The notes under the pieces are model-generated. The model saw nothing but the letters and a program-made list of their open reading frames with translations, searched no databases and was not told the DNA's origin. Positions 52,330 to 62,189 of a stretch of DNA of 64,000 nt are shown in pieces. Location of the stretch: assembly GCA_016718825.1 (NCBI GenBank), contig JADKCL010000010.1:62001-126000 (forward strand), in the 5' to 3' direction. This DNA is from Bacteroidota bacterium (lineage in GTDB: Bacteria > Bacteroidota > Bacteroidia > J057 > JADKCL01). Made by a program: the position numbers and the translations under genes. Within the stretch, counting starts at the first letter, position 1. Each line of letters begins with the position of its first letter.

Positions 52330-52407
52330 GCGAATTGAGAATGGAAAATTGAAAATGTAAAATGCAGAATGGCGTCATTCTCCATTCTGCATTCTCCATT
52401 CTACATT
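52330..52407. repeat. Low-complexity repeat forming a long imperfect hairpin
   Basis: The left arm (GAATTGAGAATGGAAAAT ... AATGCAGAATGG) and the right arm (CCATTCTGCATT ... CCATTCTACATT) are inverted copies. It lies between hutI and the MCE gene, on whose stop side the hairpin could act as a 3' end. Confidence 0.7.
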
Positions 52408-52412
52408 AGAAA

Positions 52413-53420
52413 TTATTTGCCTTTTTGTGCTTTGCGGCTTTCCTTCATGAGGCGTGCACGCTCCTTGCCTTCGGGGTCGCCGAGGCTCACGCGCAGGTTC
52501 ACGGGAATGCGGGGTTCGCCTTGGAAATGCTCTAACAGCGAGTCCAATCGTGCCGAATTGCTATTCAGGTTGTTGTAGAGCTTGTCGTCTTTGAGCAGCA
52601 TGCCCAAGGTGCCTTTGCCGCTTTCAACATCGGTCATAAGACCGTTGATGTTTTGGATCATGGAGGAGCTTTGCTCGGCGATCATTTTGACCGATCCGGC
52701 AGCGGAGGCCAAGGAATCGGTGAATTTGGCCGTATTTTCCATCACGCGGGTGATGGTCTCATTCTGATTTTTAATGTTCTTGACGATCTTGTTGGCGTTG
52801 CCGGCCACGGCCTGAAAGGTACCCATCAGCGTGTCGACGCGGTAGCTTGCGCGTGAAAAGTTGCGGCTCGTGCTCACGAAATCGTCCAGGATTTTGTCGA
52901 CTTTGTTGCCGGCACTTTCGTCCATGGTATTGTTGAGCCATCCGACGAATTGCTCCAAGTTCTTGATCAGACCTGCGACATCGTCCTTGATCGGCAGAAT
53001 TTCGTCTTCGATTCGCTCCTCCAAAGATTGCTCGACTTCACCGACCAAAGTTCCGCCATTTTCAACGATTTGGGGTTTGGTGCCACGCTCGATCCGGATA
53101 GCTTTGGATCCCAACAAGTCTGCATTCGCAATGATCGCCTTTGAATCGTAAGGAATTTCAAGGCCTTTGTCGAGCGAAAACCGGACTTCGATCTTGCCCG
53201 TGCTTTTGTTGATGTCGATGTTCTTGACCTGACCAACGCGGAAACCGTTGTAAAGCACCGGGTTGCCCGTTCCCAGTCCGGCGATGTTGTCGTAGTAGGA
53301 TTTCAATTCGAATCCGCTCACAAAGATTTTTTCTCCTTTGAGTAGATTAAATCCGAGGATGAGCAGCGTGACAGCCACCGCCGCCAAAATCCCGACCTTG
53401 GTCTCGTTGTTCAGCTTCAA
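52413..53420 (-). CDS. MCE/MlaD-family lipid transport protein
   Basis: A 335-residue protein with one N-terminal membrane helix (ETKVGILAAVAVTLLILGFNLL) and an MCE domain at about 30-115 (FELKSYYDNIAGLGTGNPVLYNGFRVGQVKNIDI ... LGSKAIRIERGT). The remainder is helical and low in motifs, suiting a periplasmic tunnel subunit. Such proteins carry phospholipids between the membranes with an ABC (Mla) complex that is not in this window. No ATG fits: a TTG at 53420 gives the family-typical MKLNNETKVG, and upstream candidates lack conservation. Confidence 0.88.
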   Translation of the reverse strand: MKLNNETKVGILAAVAVTLLILGFNLLKGEKIFVSGFELKSYYDNIAGLGTGNPVLYNGFRVGQVKNIDINKSTGKIEVRFSLDKGLEIPYDSKAIIANADLLGSKAIRIERGTKPQIVENGGTLVGEVEQSLEERIEDEILPIKDDVAGLIKNLEQFVGWLNNTMDESAGNKVDKILDDFVSTSRNFSRASYRVDTLMGTFQAVAGNANKIVKNIKNQNETITRVMENTAKFTDSLASAAGSVKMIAEQSSSMIQNINGLMTDVESGKGTLGMLLKDDKLYNNLNSNSARLDSLLEHFQGEPRIPVNLRVSLGDPEGKERARLMKESRKAQKGK

Positions 53421-53621
53421 AATAGCAGAGGTTAAAACATTAATTCCGTCGTTAAAGCTAACGAAAAAACCGATGTGGAAAGAATGTCCCACACAAAAGG
53501 CTAGATACCCTCAAATGCTAAATGGTTGCTTTACAGCGGAATTCGTTTTTTCGGATGGAAGAAAAAAATTGAAAGATCTCCTCCAATCAGTCCCAAACGA
53601 CCGCTCCAAGCGCCTTGCGGT

Positions 53622-54443
53622 CTATTTGTCTCCGCCTGAAGCTTCGCCTTTGATGCCCGTTATTTCGGCGTTGTAATCCCTCACGGCGCGGTAAATGGCA
53701 CTTGCCATGAAGCTTTTGCCATTCTCCGAATTGAGAAAGGTCTCCTCGTCTTTGTTGGAAATGAATCCGGTTTCGATGAGGATCGCGGGCTTGCTCGCGC
53801 GCCACAACACGAGATAACCGGCCTGTTTGACCCCACGGTCGCGGCGCCCGACGCGGTTGGCGAATTGATCTTGCACCTTGAGGGCCATCTTGTTGCTCAT
53901 TTCAAGGTGAACATTGGTCACGTATTGAAAGAAGATGTAGGCAGGAACCGAGTTGGGATCGAATCCCTCGTAAACTTCCTCATAGTCATCTTCCAACATG
54001 ATCACCGCGTTTTCCCGCATCACCACGTCCATGTTAGCTTCAGCCTTGTGATTTCCGAGTACATAGGTCTCAGAACCAAAAGCTTCCTTGTTTTTGTTGC
54101 TATTGCAATGGATGGAAATGAAGAAGTCGGCTTCGTTTTTCGCGACTTCGCCGGCACGGTTGGAAAGCTCGATGAAGGTATCATCGTCGCGTGTCATGAC
54201 GACTTTGATCTCCGGCAACTTTTCATTGAGCGTCTTTTTGAGGTCAGTTGCAATGGCCAATGTGATGTCCTTTTCTTTTGCAACCGAACCCAATGCACCC
54301 GGATCCTTGCCACCATGCCCCGCATCGATCACGATTGTCCTGATCTTACCGTCGTTGGCAGGTTTGGTCGGCGTGTGGAACGAACTTACCACGAAGCCTG
54401 CCATCAGGAGAAGCAACCAATGATACAGCTTGAGTTTTTTCAT
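53622..54443 (-). CDS. N-acetylmuramoyl-L-alanine amidase (Amidase_3)
   Basis: A 273-residue exported cell-wall hydrolase that removes stem peptides from MurNAc. A signal/anchor segment (LYHWLLLLMAGFVVSSF) precedes the catalytic domain. Zinc and catalytic residues are visible in IVIDAGHGGKDPGA (His), AKEKDITLAIA (Glu), FFISIHCNSN (His) and ILIETGFISN (Glu). The protein has no LysM or SPOR domain. The start ATG at 54443 is preferred; the gene is divergent from lptD. It may act in daughter-cell separation. Confidence 0.95.
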   Translation of the reverse strand: MKKLKLYHWLLLLMAGFVVSSFHTPTKPANDGKIRTIVIDAGHGGKDPGALGSVAKEKDITLAIATDLKKTLNEKLPEIKVVMTRDDDTFIELSNRAGEVAKNEADFFISIHCNSNKNKEAFGSETYVLGNHKAEANMDVVMRENAVIMLEDDYEEVYEGFDPNSVPAYIFFQYVTNVHLEMSNKMALKVQDQFANRVGRRDRGVKQAGYLVLWRASKPAILIETGFISNKDEETFLNSENGKSFMASAIYRAVRDYNAEITGIKGEASGGDK

Positions 54444-54519
54444 ATAAATAACGAGCGAACCGTTAATTTGGCACAAAATTCGCGATAAAGAGAGAGCTTT
54501 TCAATCTATTGATTCCAGA

Positions 54520-57194
54520 ATGCACCGCGTTTTTGTACTTTTTTTCATACATTTTATGCTCCTGCTGTCTTTGTTGACCGTCGGATCATACGCAAACGCG
54601 CAGCAAACGGTTCCCACGGACAGCATTGTCGCTCCCGGGGATACAATCAAAAAGGTTGCCAAAAACACCGATCCCAAGTCCGACTCCCTCCAATCGCTGA
54701 AATTGGCCGATTTGGAGAAGAAGAGTGACCTCAAAAAGTCGATTACGTACAGCGCAGACGACTACATGGTCCTCGATATGGAGACAAAAACGCTGTATCT
54801 CCATAAAAACGGGGCATTGAAGTACGATGAAATGACCCTCGACGCCGACTCTGTTGCTGTCAATTGGGAACTGAATCAGATGTATGCGGATGGATTAGTG
54901 GACAGCATGGGACAGAAAAATGGTCGGCCAGCCTTTGCGGAGAATGACCAAAAGTATAGTGCAAATCGAATTGCCTATAATTTCAAGACCAAGCGCGGTC
55001 TTGTCACCATGGCACGCACCAAACAAGACGAAAACTATATCATCGGGCAATTTGTCAAGAAGGAGGACGATTCGACCTACTACATCAAGAACGGGCAATT
55101 CACCTCCTGCGAATTGGAACATCCACACTACTACATCAAGTCGAGCAGGTTAAAGGTCATTCCACGCAGCAAAATCATCACAGGACCTCTCATGCTTGTG
55201 ATCGAGGACTTTCCGTTGCCGCTCGTGGTGCCTTTCGGATTTTTTCCCAACCAAACCGGGCACCGGTCGGGGATCGTGATGCCAACCTATGGAGAAAGTG
55301 CCGACCGCGGTTTCTTCCTCCGAAATGGGGGTTATTATCTGGCAATCAGCGATCATGTGGACTTGTTGCTGCGGGGTGATATCTTCTCCAAAGGTGGCTA
55401 TCGCCTGGAAGTTGGCTCGGCCTACAACAAACGATACCGCTACGAAGGAAATTTCCAGGTAGAATATGGGGTGCAGAAATTTGGCGAGAAAGACGACCCT
55501 GAAGAATTCCGGAGCGTGCAGTCCAACTTCTGGCTCAAATGGAATCACAATCAAACCATCAATCCGCAGGCAAAATTGACCGCCAATGTGAACGCAGGTT
55601 CCTCCGGATTTCTCAATCAGAACTCCTACAATGAGCAGGATTACCTGACGAATACGTTGAAATCAACCATCAACTTCACGCAAAGCTTCGCCAATTCACC
55701 TTGGAGACTGAACCTCAACCTGGACCATACCCAAAACACGAATACGAAACAGGTAAGCCTTGACCTCCCGAGCCTTACACTCAACCGTACACGTTTTTTC
55801 CCATTCAAGGGCAAAAATGCAACTGGAAGTCCTTGGTACCACAACATCGGCCTGAACTACACGATGAGTGTGAAAAACCAGATTTCCGTACCGGATTCAT
55901 TGCTTGCAGACATTTTCGGGAATCCGACGGGGAGTGTGACGTATCAGGAGATCAGCAATGGGGATACTTCCCTGGTTTCCAAACCTTCGCTCAGCTTTTT
56001 CAACAATGGCATCGGGCAATCGATCCCCATCTCCACACAGTTGAATGTCGCCAAGTACATCAACATCCAACCTAGCTTCAATTACAAGGAGTACTGGTAT
56101 TTCCGCACGCGGGACTACCATTACCACCCTGACAGCCGCAAGGTTGGCTATACAGATCGCTACGGTTTTGCCGCCGCACGCGATTTTAACTTCTCCGTAA
56201 GCACCTCCACCCGGATTTATGGCCTTTTTGGTGGTGGCGGCAAGCGTAAAACAACCGTGCGCCACACGGTACAGCCCAACGTGGGCTATACCTTCAGGCC
56301 AGACTTTTCCGATGCCCGTTGGGGATTTTACCAAGAGGTTCAAATTGATTCAACGGGCAAAACAGATCGCTTCAACCGTTTTGCCGGCGGAATCCAAGGT
56401 TCTCCAGGTGCAGGAGAGCAACAAGTGGTCAATTTTGGATTTAACAACGTCCTTGAGCTGAAATACAGAACAAAAGTGGATCCGGCAGATACCACCGAAA
56501 AGAAAGACCCTTATACACGACTAACCCTGCTGGATGCGTTGAGCTTCAATGGGCGATACAATTTCGCTGCCGAGAAATTTAACCTGGATCCATTTTCGTT
56601 TGTTGCGCGCACGAACTTCTTCAACAACAAATTCAATTTCCAATTAAGCGGAAATTTGGATCCCTACGCTGTCAATGATGAAGGACAGCGAATCAATACT
56701 TTTCTGCCTGGAACAAGATGGAAGTATCGGCCGAAATCAGTAATCTCAATGTAACTTTTGGAACGACCCTCGCCGCAAAAAAGAGCAAGGTAGCCAAGGC
56801 AGCCGATGCAACCCCCGAGGAACTCAGCGACCTCAAGCTCTACCGGGACTTGTACGTTGATTTCAATATTCCGTGGCGCCTCAATCTCTCAGCCAACTTC
56901 CTGTACAGCAACACTGGAATCAGGAAGGATACCACCTTTACGATCAACATGTCGGGTGATGTGAACCTCACACCTAAATGGAAAGTCGGCTACACAACGG
57001 GCTATGACTTCAAGCAGATGGACTTTTCCTACACGTCCTTGAGTCTCTACCGTGATCTACATTGCTGGGAGATGTCGCTGACGTGGATTCCATTTGGAGA
57101 CCGGAAGAGCTATAACTTCTCCATCAACGTAAAAAGTGCCACGCTCAAGGATCTGAAATTGACCAAACGCAGGGATTGGCAGGATCGGTTCTGA
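54520..57194 (+). pseudogene. lptD: LptD-like LPS-assembly outer-membrane protein, split by a frameshift
   Basis: The first frame, 54520-56754 (744 residues), has a signal peptide, an OstA/LptA-like beta-jellyroll N-terminal domain (YSADDYMVLDMETKTLYLHKNG ... LDADSVAVNWELNQMYADG, KRGLVTMARTKQDENYIIG) and most of the barrel. The C-terminal barrel continues in another frame from about 56706 to 57194 (WNKMEVSAEISNLNVTFGTTL ... LYRDLYVDFNIPWRLNLSANF). Two extra bases, CT at 56704-56705, or one missing base, would explain the break: removing CT gives NTFAWNKMEVSAEISN, the expected junction. LptD inserts LPS into the outer leaflet and is usually essential, so a sequencing error is as likely as a true mutation. 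Confidence 0.85.
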
Positions 57195-57722
57195 TTAGGA
57201 ATTGCCGTTTTGGGTGATGTCTTCCGAATCCGGTTGAAATGGTCGAATCGCTTGTCGGTCCTGAATCGGAAGCTCCTCCATCAATTCGGCGACCGTCTTT
57301 CCGATCCCAGCGACAAGGAAATTCGGGGCGATTTCAGCCCAAGGGACAAGGACAAAGGCGCGTTGCGCCAACAATGGATGCGGAACGGAGAGTCGTTGGC
57401 CGACGATGATTTCGGATCCAAATGCCAAAAGGTCGATGTCAATGACCCGTGGGCCCCAATGCACCGACCGAACCCTACCCAATTGGTTTTCAACCTTCAA
57501 GATGATAAAAAGCAATTCTTCGGGCTCCCCGTTGAAGGTGACTTCTACCACGGTATTGAGAAAGGCGGGCTGATCAAGGTTTCCCCATGGAGGAGTTTCA
57601 TACACCTTCGAAGATTGTACGACCTTGGCTCCTTCGCTTGACAAACGTTCAATTGCCGTTGCCAAGGCAGCCCTCCGATCCCCCAAATTGGAGCCCAATC
57701 CAAGAAAAATTCCATTTTCCAC
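57195..57722 (-). CDS. folK: 2-amino-4-hydroxy-6-hydroxymethyldihydropteridine pyrophosphokinase
   Basis: A 175-residue HPPK that transfers pyrophosphate from ATP to 6-hydroxymethyl-dihydropterin in folate synthesis. Motifs GLGSNLGDR, SKVYETPPWG, QPAFLNTVVEV, WGPRVIDIDLLAFG (metal aspartates) and VPHPLLAQRAFVLVPWAEIAP are all present. The start codon is GTG at 57722 (MENGIFLGLGSN). Its stop abuts the lptD stop at 57194. Confidence 0.96.
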   Translation of the reverse strand: MENGIFLGLGSNLGDRRAALATAIERLSSEGAKVVQSSKVYETPPWGNLDQPAFLNTVVEVTFNGEPEELLFIILKVENQLGRVRSVHWGPRVIDIDLLAFGSEIIVGQRLSVPHPLLAQRAFVLVPWAEIAPNFLVAGIGKTVAELMEELPIQDRQAIRPFQPDSEDITQNGNS

Positions 57723-57990
57723 GGCACAAAACTAGCAGATTCGATGGCCTTGATGATTGGAGCCCTTCAAAGCAGCGCGCAGGAAACATCGACAGTTATC
57801 CACAATTTCCCCGAGCCAAAAATTGATTGAATACTCACAATCAGCAACTTAACAGATACTCTCCACATCAGGATAGTGATTGGACACCCACTTTTGTGGA
57901 TCATTTGTTGAAAAGTCAGACAAGCTTAATTGCCTTAGAATCGGCAACTTGCGTTCCCCTCAAGGTGAGGTCTATTCTCTAAATCAATTC

Positions 57991-58974
57991 ATGCTCAGGA
58001 GAAAACAGATTTACTACTACGATACTGAGACGTGCACGTATCAGCCGCAGAAGTTTTCTTTGGGTTTTTTCCTGAAAAAATCGACTTTCTATTTTCTTTT
58101 TGCACTTGTAGCTGCAATCGGCAGCAAGGTCTACTTCGACCTCTACATGGTGCAGTGGAAGTCATCCGATCTGCGCAATGATAACGAGTTGCTGTTGGGC
58201 CGATTGAATGACATCAACGGAAAGATTGACCGGTTTGAAAACAACCTCAGCGAGATTTACGAAAAGGACAATGCCCTTTACCTTCCGATTGTTGGGGAAC
58301 ATGTGATTCCACAAAGCCGTTGGAAATCAGGAACGGGTGGCGAGGCGATTTTTGACAAATCCATCAACAATGCAGCCTACAAGACGAATTTGCGCATCAA
58401 CAACCTTCGTGCCCACTTGTCGATGCTCAATCTGAGCTTGGACAAAGTGCATTCTCGGGCAGATAAATTGGACTCCGAGCTCGGAAATATGCCTTCCATT
58501 TTGCCGGTGATGGGTTCGTTGATCAGTGGATTTGGTTACAGGAATCATCCGGTTTCGGGTGCTTCCAAGTTCCATGAGGGACTTGACTTTGCCTGCCCCG
58601 TCGGAACGCCGATTTATGCAAGTGGCAATGGCGTCGTTGAAATTGCTGAAACCGGGGAAAGTGGTTACGGTATTTGCCTCAACCTCAACCACAAAAACGG
58701 ATACAAGTCCAAATACGCGCACCTTTCCAAAATCTCCGTTCGCAACGGACAAGAGGTCAAACGCGGACAATTGATTGCATTGAGTGGAAACACAGGCTTG
58801 AGCACAGGCCCACACCTGCACTACGAAGTCAGCTATGAAGAGGTCAAAACAGATCCGATTGACTTCATTTACATGGACCTCCCTCCTACGGAGTACATTC
58901 GATTGAAGCTGGACAAAGCTTCCGTGACCAAGGAGGCTGTCAAGGAGAAACTCGTCGCTCCTTCGATGGACTGA
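57991..58974 (+). CDS. M23 (LytM-type) peptidase, membrane-anchored
   Basis: A 327-residue protein with a cytosolic basic start, one membrane helix (STFYFLFALVAAIGSKVYF), a coiled-coil linker (DNELLLGRLNDINGKIDRFENNLSEIYEKD) and a C-terminal LytM domain: GFGYRNHPVSGASKFHEGLDF (zinc His and Asp), GVVEIAETGESGYGICL and TGLSTGPHLHYEV (His pair). All zinc ligands are present, so it is probably an active peptidoglycan endopeptidase rather than a degenerate regulator. The ATG at 57991 is preferred over an earlier in-frame ATG whose leading residues look non-coding. Confidence 0.92.
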   Translation: MLRRKQIYYYDTETCTYQPQKFSLGFFLKKSTFYFLFALVAAIGSKVYFDLYMVQWKSSDLRNDNELLLGRLNDINGKIDRFENNLSEIYEKDNALYLPIVGEHVIPQSRWKSGTGGEAIFDKSINNAAYKTNLRINNLRAHLSMLNLSLDKVHSRADKLDSELGNMPSILPVMGSLISGFGYRNHPVSGASKFHEGLDFACPVGTPIYASGNGVVEIAETGESGYGICLNLNHKNGYKSKYAHLSKISVRNGQEVKRGQLIALSGNTGLSTGPHLHYEVSYEEVKTDPIDFIYMDLPPTEYIRLKLDKASVTKEAVKEKLVAPSMD

Positions 58975-59470
58975 AGTTCCAATCCCGACACAAAATTCAT
59001 TACCCAGAGGCTGAATCGGATGCAAAATCCATTTTTGCTATTCGAATTTGTGCCGGATAGCCGGCGTTAACTACGGTTTTGATCATCAAGGCATCACTGC
59101 CCATAATCGAGCCTCACCCCCGAAGATCTCCCTCCCCTATTTTGATTGGCTTCCCTGATGTCGATTCGCCTCGATGTAAACAGGTTGTGCGTCTCCCAAG
59201 GCTTTGGTGATGTAACTTGTGGTGTCCTTTTTCCAAAGGCCTTGATTGAGCGAATCAATACCGTCATTTTCATGTGTCTACGCTGTTGCTGCGCAATTGG
59301 CTGCGCCGTTTTCCATTCTCCATTTTCCATTTTCAATTCTCCATTCCCATGCAACCTTTTCCCTCCGAATCTCATCTAGGGGTTATCAGTTGGTTGAGCA
59401 GACCGTGTCAAAATCGGGTACCATGCTTTGTCGGCTTGAGATTTGCTCTAAATCCTTGGTTTCCTCTTTT
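58975..59470. other. Gene-poor stretch with a low-complexity repeat
   Basis: About 500 nt. The right half contains, at 59311-59350, inverted copies of the GAATGGAAAAT repeat seen at 50941 and 52330. Frames on either strand (for example minus 59094-59375) run through this repeat and do not look like genes. No RNA or terminator is clear. Confidence 0.5.
59311..59350. repeat. Low-complexity repeat, third copy
   Basis: Tandem TTCCATTCTCCATTTTCCAT- and TTTCAATTCTCCATT-type sequence, the reverse complement of the copies at 50941-50975 and 52330-52360. Confidence 0.65.
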
Positions 59471-61204
59471 ATGCATACACTCGATTACAGCGCCAAAATG
59501 CCGCGGTTGCAAGTATCTCAGCATCTCCTTGACCGGAAAACGATTTCGGATCGGCTTGAATTGCTCGCTGATTTGACCGAATTGCATTCGGGAGAGGAAA
59601 TTCAAGCGAATACGATCCGAGCAGCGGCGGCGTCCATTCGTGGAACGCAGGAGCAGTATAACAAGGAATTTCTGACGACAGACTTGGACTCCTTGGTGGA
59701 TTTGAATCCGGAAATGCGGGTGCTTGCCTCGGAAATCATGGTTACCGGAGATGCCGCCGCATTGCTGGACTTGCTGCAAATCACCCCCAAACCCGTGCTT
59801 GCAATGTTGCCGTTACCGGGACTCGGTCCTAAACGACTTCGCACGGTTTGGAAGGAAATGGGGATTTGTGATGCCACAACTTTGCAACATGCTGCCACGG
59901 AAAATCGCCTGGTCCACCAAAAGGGATTCGGTCCCAAAACACAAAGCCGGGTACTTCAAAGCCTGTCTCAAGCCCGTGCCAATGCAAAGCATTTCCCCAT
60001 TCAGGATTTGCGCCCAATTGCCCAACGCCTCGAAGTCGAATTGAAAAACCTGCTGGGGCCAAATGCCAAATTTACCTTTGTAGGGGAATTCAGGCGCGGC
60101 CTCACCGTCTGCAATGGCTTGGAGATTCTTGTTGATCCCGATTTTTACCGCGAGATCATCCTGCACATGATCAAGACTCCCGATTATGAAATTTTGACCG
60201 CAGGGACTGACCGTGTATTGGCAAAAGTTCGGGATACAGAGATCCATTTCAATTTCATATTTCGGGGGGCAGACTATCATTTGGAATGCTTTCGCAGGTC
60301 TGGAAGTGAGGAACATGTAACATTGATCCCGATCGACCAAAACAAGATTTACCGTTCGGAGGCCGAAATCTATGAAGATGCCGGGCTACCCTTGATGCCT
60401 GCGGCATTGCGCGAGGGCAAGGAGGAGGTAAAACTGACGCTCAGCCGCAGGTTACCCCAACTCATTCAACAGCAAGACATCAAAGGCCTTTTCCATGCCC
60501 ACAGCACATACAGCGACGGAAGCGACAGCATTGAGACGATGGCTTTGCGTTGCCGTGAAATGGGAATGGCGTATCTCGGAATCAGCGATCACGGCCCGCT
60601 TCATCATGGAAAGTGCCTGACGCCGGAATCCATCTCGGCGCAGCACCGTGAAATCGACCGTCTGAATCAAAAAATGGCTCCATTCCGCATTTTCAAGGGA
60701 ATTGAAGCGGAAATTCAGGCAGACGGAAGCTTGGGGATGCCCGATCAGTTGCTGGCCACCTTTGATTTTGTCATCGCTTCCATGCACCCCAAGGAAATAC
60801 TCTCCAAATCCGATGCAACCATCCGCTTGGTCAGGGCAATTCAGAATCCCTACACGACCATGATTGGACATTTGACGGGACGCATGCTGCTCGCCCACGA
60901 TGGGCAACCCGTTGATGTAGAGGCCATCATCGATGCTTGCGCTGAATATCAAGTGGCATTGGAGCTGAATTGCCATCCAAGCCGGATGGACATTGATTGG
61001 CAAATCATTCGCAAAGCCGTGGCGCAAGGAGTTCAGATTGCGATCAACCCCAATGCGCATTCTGCGCTGGCATTGGCTGACTATGAAACAGGCGTGATCG
61101 TGGCACGCAAAGGGATGCTGAGCAAAGACTTAGCGGTGAACGCCCAAAATTTGGACGAAGTCGCCGCTTGGCTGGCACAACGCCGTGGAAAGCACTGCGG
61201 ATGA
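59471..61204 (+). CDS. polX: PolX-type protein: degenerate polymerase domain plus PHP domain
   Basis: A 577-residue protein with the layout of bacterial PolX. The N-terminal helix-hairpin-helix region (LPLPGLGPKRLRTVWKEMG, HQKGFGPKTQSRVLQSL) is intact. In the nucleotidyltransferase palm, the expected GSxRRGxETxxDIDIL reads GEFRRGLTVCNGLEILV, so the catalytic aspartates are lost. The C-terminal PHP domain keeps its metal motifs (LFHAHSTYSDGSD, LGISDHG, GIEAEIQADG, IASMHP, ELNCHP), although the last TDAHS motif reads PNAHS. Inferred role: a 3'-5' exonuclease or phosphoesterase without polymerase activity. The ATG at 59471 fits the conserved start. Confidence 0.85.
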   Translation: MHTLDYSAKMPRLQVSQHLLDRKTISDRLELLADLTELHSGEEIQANTIRAAAASIRGTQEQYNKEFLTTDLDSLVDLNPEMRVLASEIMVTGDAAALLDLLQITPKPVLAMLPLPGLGPKRLRTVWKEMGICDATTLQHAATENRLVHQKGFGPKTQSRVLQSLSQARANAKHFPIQDLRPIAQRLEVELKNLLGPNAKFTFVGEFRRGLTVCNGLEILVDPDFYREIILHMIKTPDYEILTAGTDRVLAKVRDTEIHFNFIFRGADYHLECFRRSGSEEHVTLIPIDQNKIYRSEAEIYEDAGLPLMPAALREGKEEVKLTLSRRLPQLIQQQDIKGLFHAHSTYSDGSDSIETMALRCREMGMAYLGISDHGPLHHGKCLTPESISAQHREIDRLNQKMAPFRIFKGIEAEIQADGSLGMPDQLLATFDFVIASMHPKEILSKSDATIRLVRAIQNPYTTMIGHLTGRMLLAHDGQPVDVEAIIDACAEYQVALELNCHPSRMDIDWQIIRKAVAQGVQIAINPNAHSALALADYETGVIVARKGMLSKDLAVNAQNLDEVAAWLAQRRGKHCG

Positions 61205-61209
61205 ATTCC

Positions 61210-61217
61210 TAAATTTG
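61210..61217 (+). promoter_or_regulatory. -7 box, nearly leaderless lipoprotein gene
   Basis: TAAATTTG, a TAnnTTTG match, ends 5 nt before the ATG at 61223. It lies in the 18-nt gap after the polX stop. Confidence 0.4.
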
Positions 61218-61222
61218 CCGCG

Positions 61223-62119
61223 ATGCGCAAATATTCATGGATCATTTTACTGGCGTTCGCAGTGTCAGGCTGCGGCCCCAAATACCTGGAACGGTCCGGA
61301 ATTCCGCTGATTTGGGGGATGCGCATGGATGAAACAGCAGACGAATTTGAGTTTTCCGAAAATCTGGCCTACGTCGCTGAATCCGATGCGAATGAAATTT
61401 TGCTGGAGTTGCCTTTGCGTGCGGACAGCTTTGGCCTTCCTGTGGTTGGCCACATTCCGTCCAAAGAATCCATGCGATTGCTCAAAGATTCAAAACGCAC
61501 ATTAAGCCTGGTATTTGCCACGACCAATTATAAGGAGCTTTTTCCAACGGAGGATTTTCCGGCTCCGCAAATTTGGTTTCGCTACTTGAATGCTGCATTG
61601 GATTCTGCATTGGCGCCCTTCATAGGCTGCAAAGTCAGCCGGGTGATCCTTGCAGCGGATTGGGGGCTCATGACCGATGAAAACGAATGGAGGCAAATCC
61701 TGGATCACATCCGCACAAAAATGCCCGATGCCTTGATTTCATTTGGTGCGCGCCACGAGGCACTACATTCCAAAAGCCTATCCGTCCTGTCAGATGAGAT
61801 TGCCATTGACTACGCGCCGATTGCCGGCGAGGAACTCAAAAGTCCGTGCAGAACAGAAAACCTCCGCATCACCGCACTCGCAAAGCAGTCTGGCAAGCCG
61901 ATTTTTATATTCCGGGCGAATGTCATCGGGGAAAATCCGGCATTACAAATCCAGAATCGACTGCGATTCTGGCAACCTGAGGTTGAAATCAACGGCATTT
62001 GCCTCAATACCTTGTATGCCAAGATTCCTCCGAGGGATGCGACAACTTACTACGGTATGGCAGATGATCCGGCAGTGTCAGATTTCATTCGTATGTACAA
62101 ACAACGTCTACCCCTCTGA
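61223..62119 (+). CDS. Putative lipoprotein, TIM-barrel glycosidase-like
   Basis: A 298-residue lipoprotein with signal MRKYSWIILLAFAVSGC (lipobox VSGC). The body alternates strands and helices with segments such as LAYVAESDANEILLELPLRADSFG, VSRVILAADWGLMTDENEWRQILDHIRTKMPDALISFGARHEAL and SGKPIFIFRANVIGEN, as in TIM-barrel proteins of the GTA/glycoside hydrolase 113-like type. The evidence for that fold is weak and by eye. It follows polX by 18 nt. Confidence 0.6.
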   Translation: MRKYSWIILLAFAVSGCGPKYLERSGIPLIWGMRMDETADEFEFSENLAYVAESDANEILLELPLRADSFGLPVVGHIPSKESMRLLKDSKRTLSLVFATTNYKELFPTEDFPAPQIWFRYLNAALDSALAPFIGCKVSRVILAADWGLMTDENEWRQILDHIRTKMPDALISFGARHEALHSKSLSVLSDEIAIDYAPIAGEELKSPCRTENLRITALAKQSGKPIFIFRANVIGENPALQIQNRLRFWQPEVEINGICLNTLYAKIPPRDATTYYGMADDPAVSDFIRMYKQRLPL

Positions 62120-62157
62120 AATCGTCAAAGGCAGTAGTCGAAAAAGAATATTCTCCT

Positions 62158-62165
62158 TAAATTTG
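62158..62165 (+). promoter_or_regulatory. -7 box for the first DUF4412 gene
   Basis: TAAATTTG followed by C, 25 nt before the ATG at 62190. The -33 region lacks a TTG. Confidence 0.45.
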
Positions 62166-62189
62166 CAGTTCAATTATTCTAAATCCGAA

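Noticed and set aside
53338..53676. Plus-strand frame of 112 codons between the MCE and amidase genes
   Set aside because: It overlaps the ends of both well-supported minus-strand genes and lacks a plausible start or domain.
59094..59375. Minus-strand frame of 93 codons in the gap before polX
   Set aside because: Its N-terminal part is translated from the low-complexity repeat, and the rest shows no recognisable pattern.
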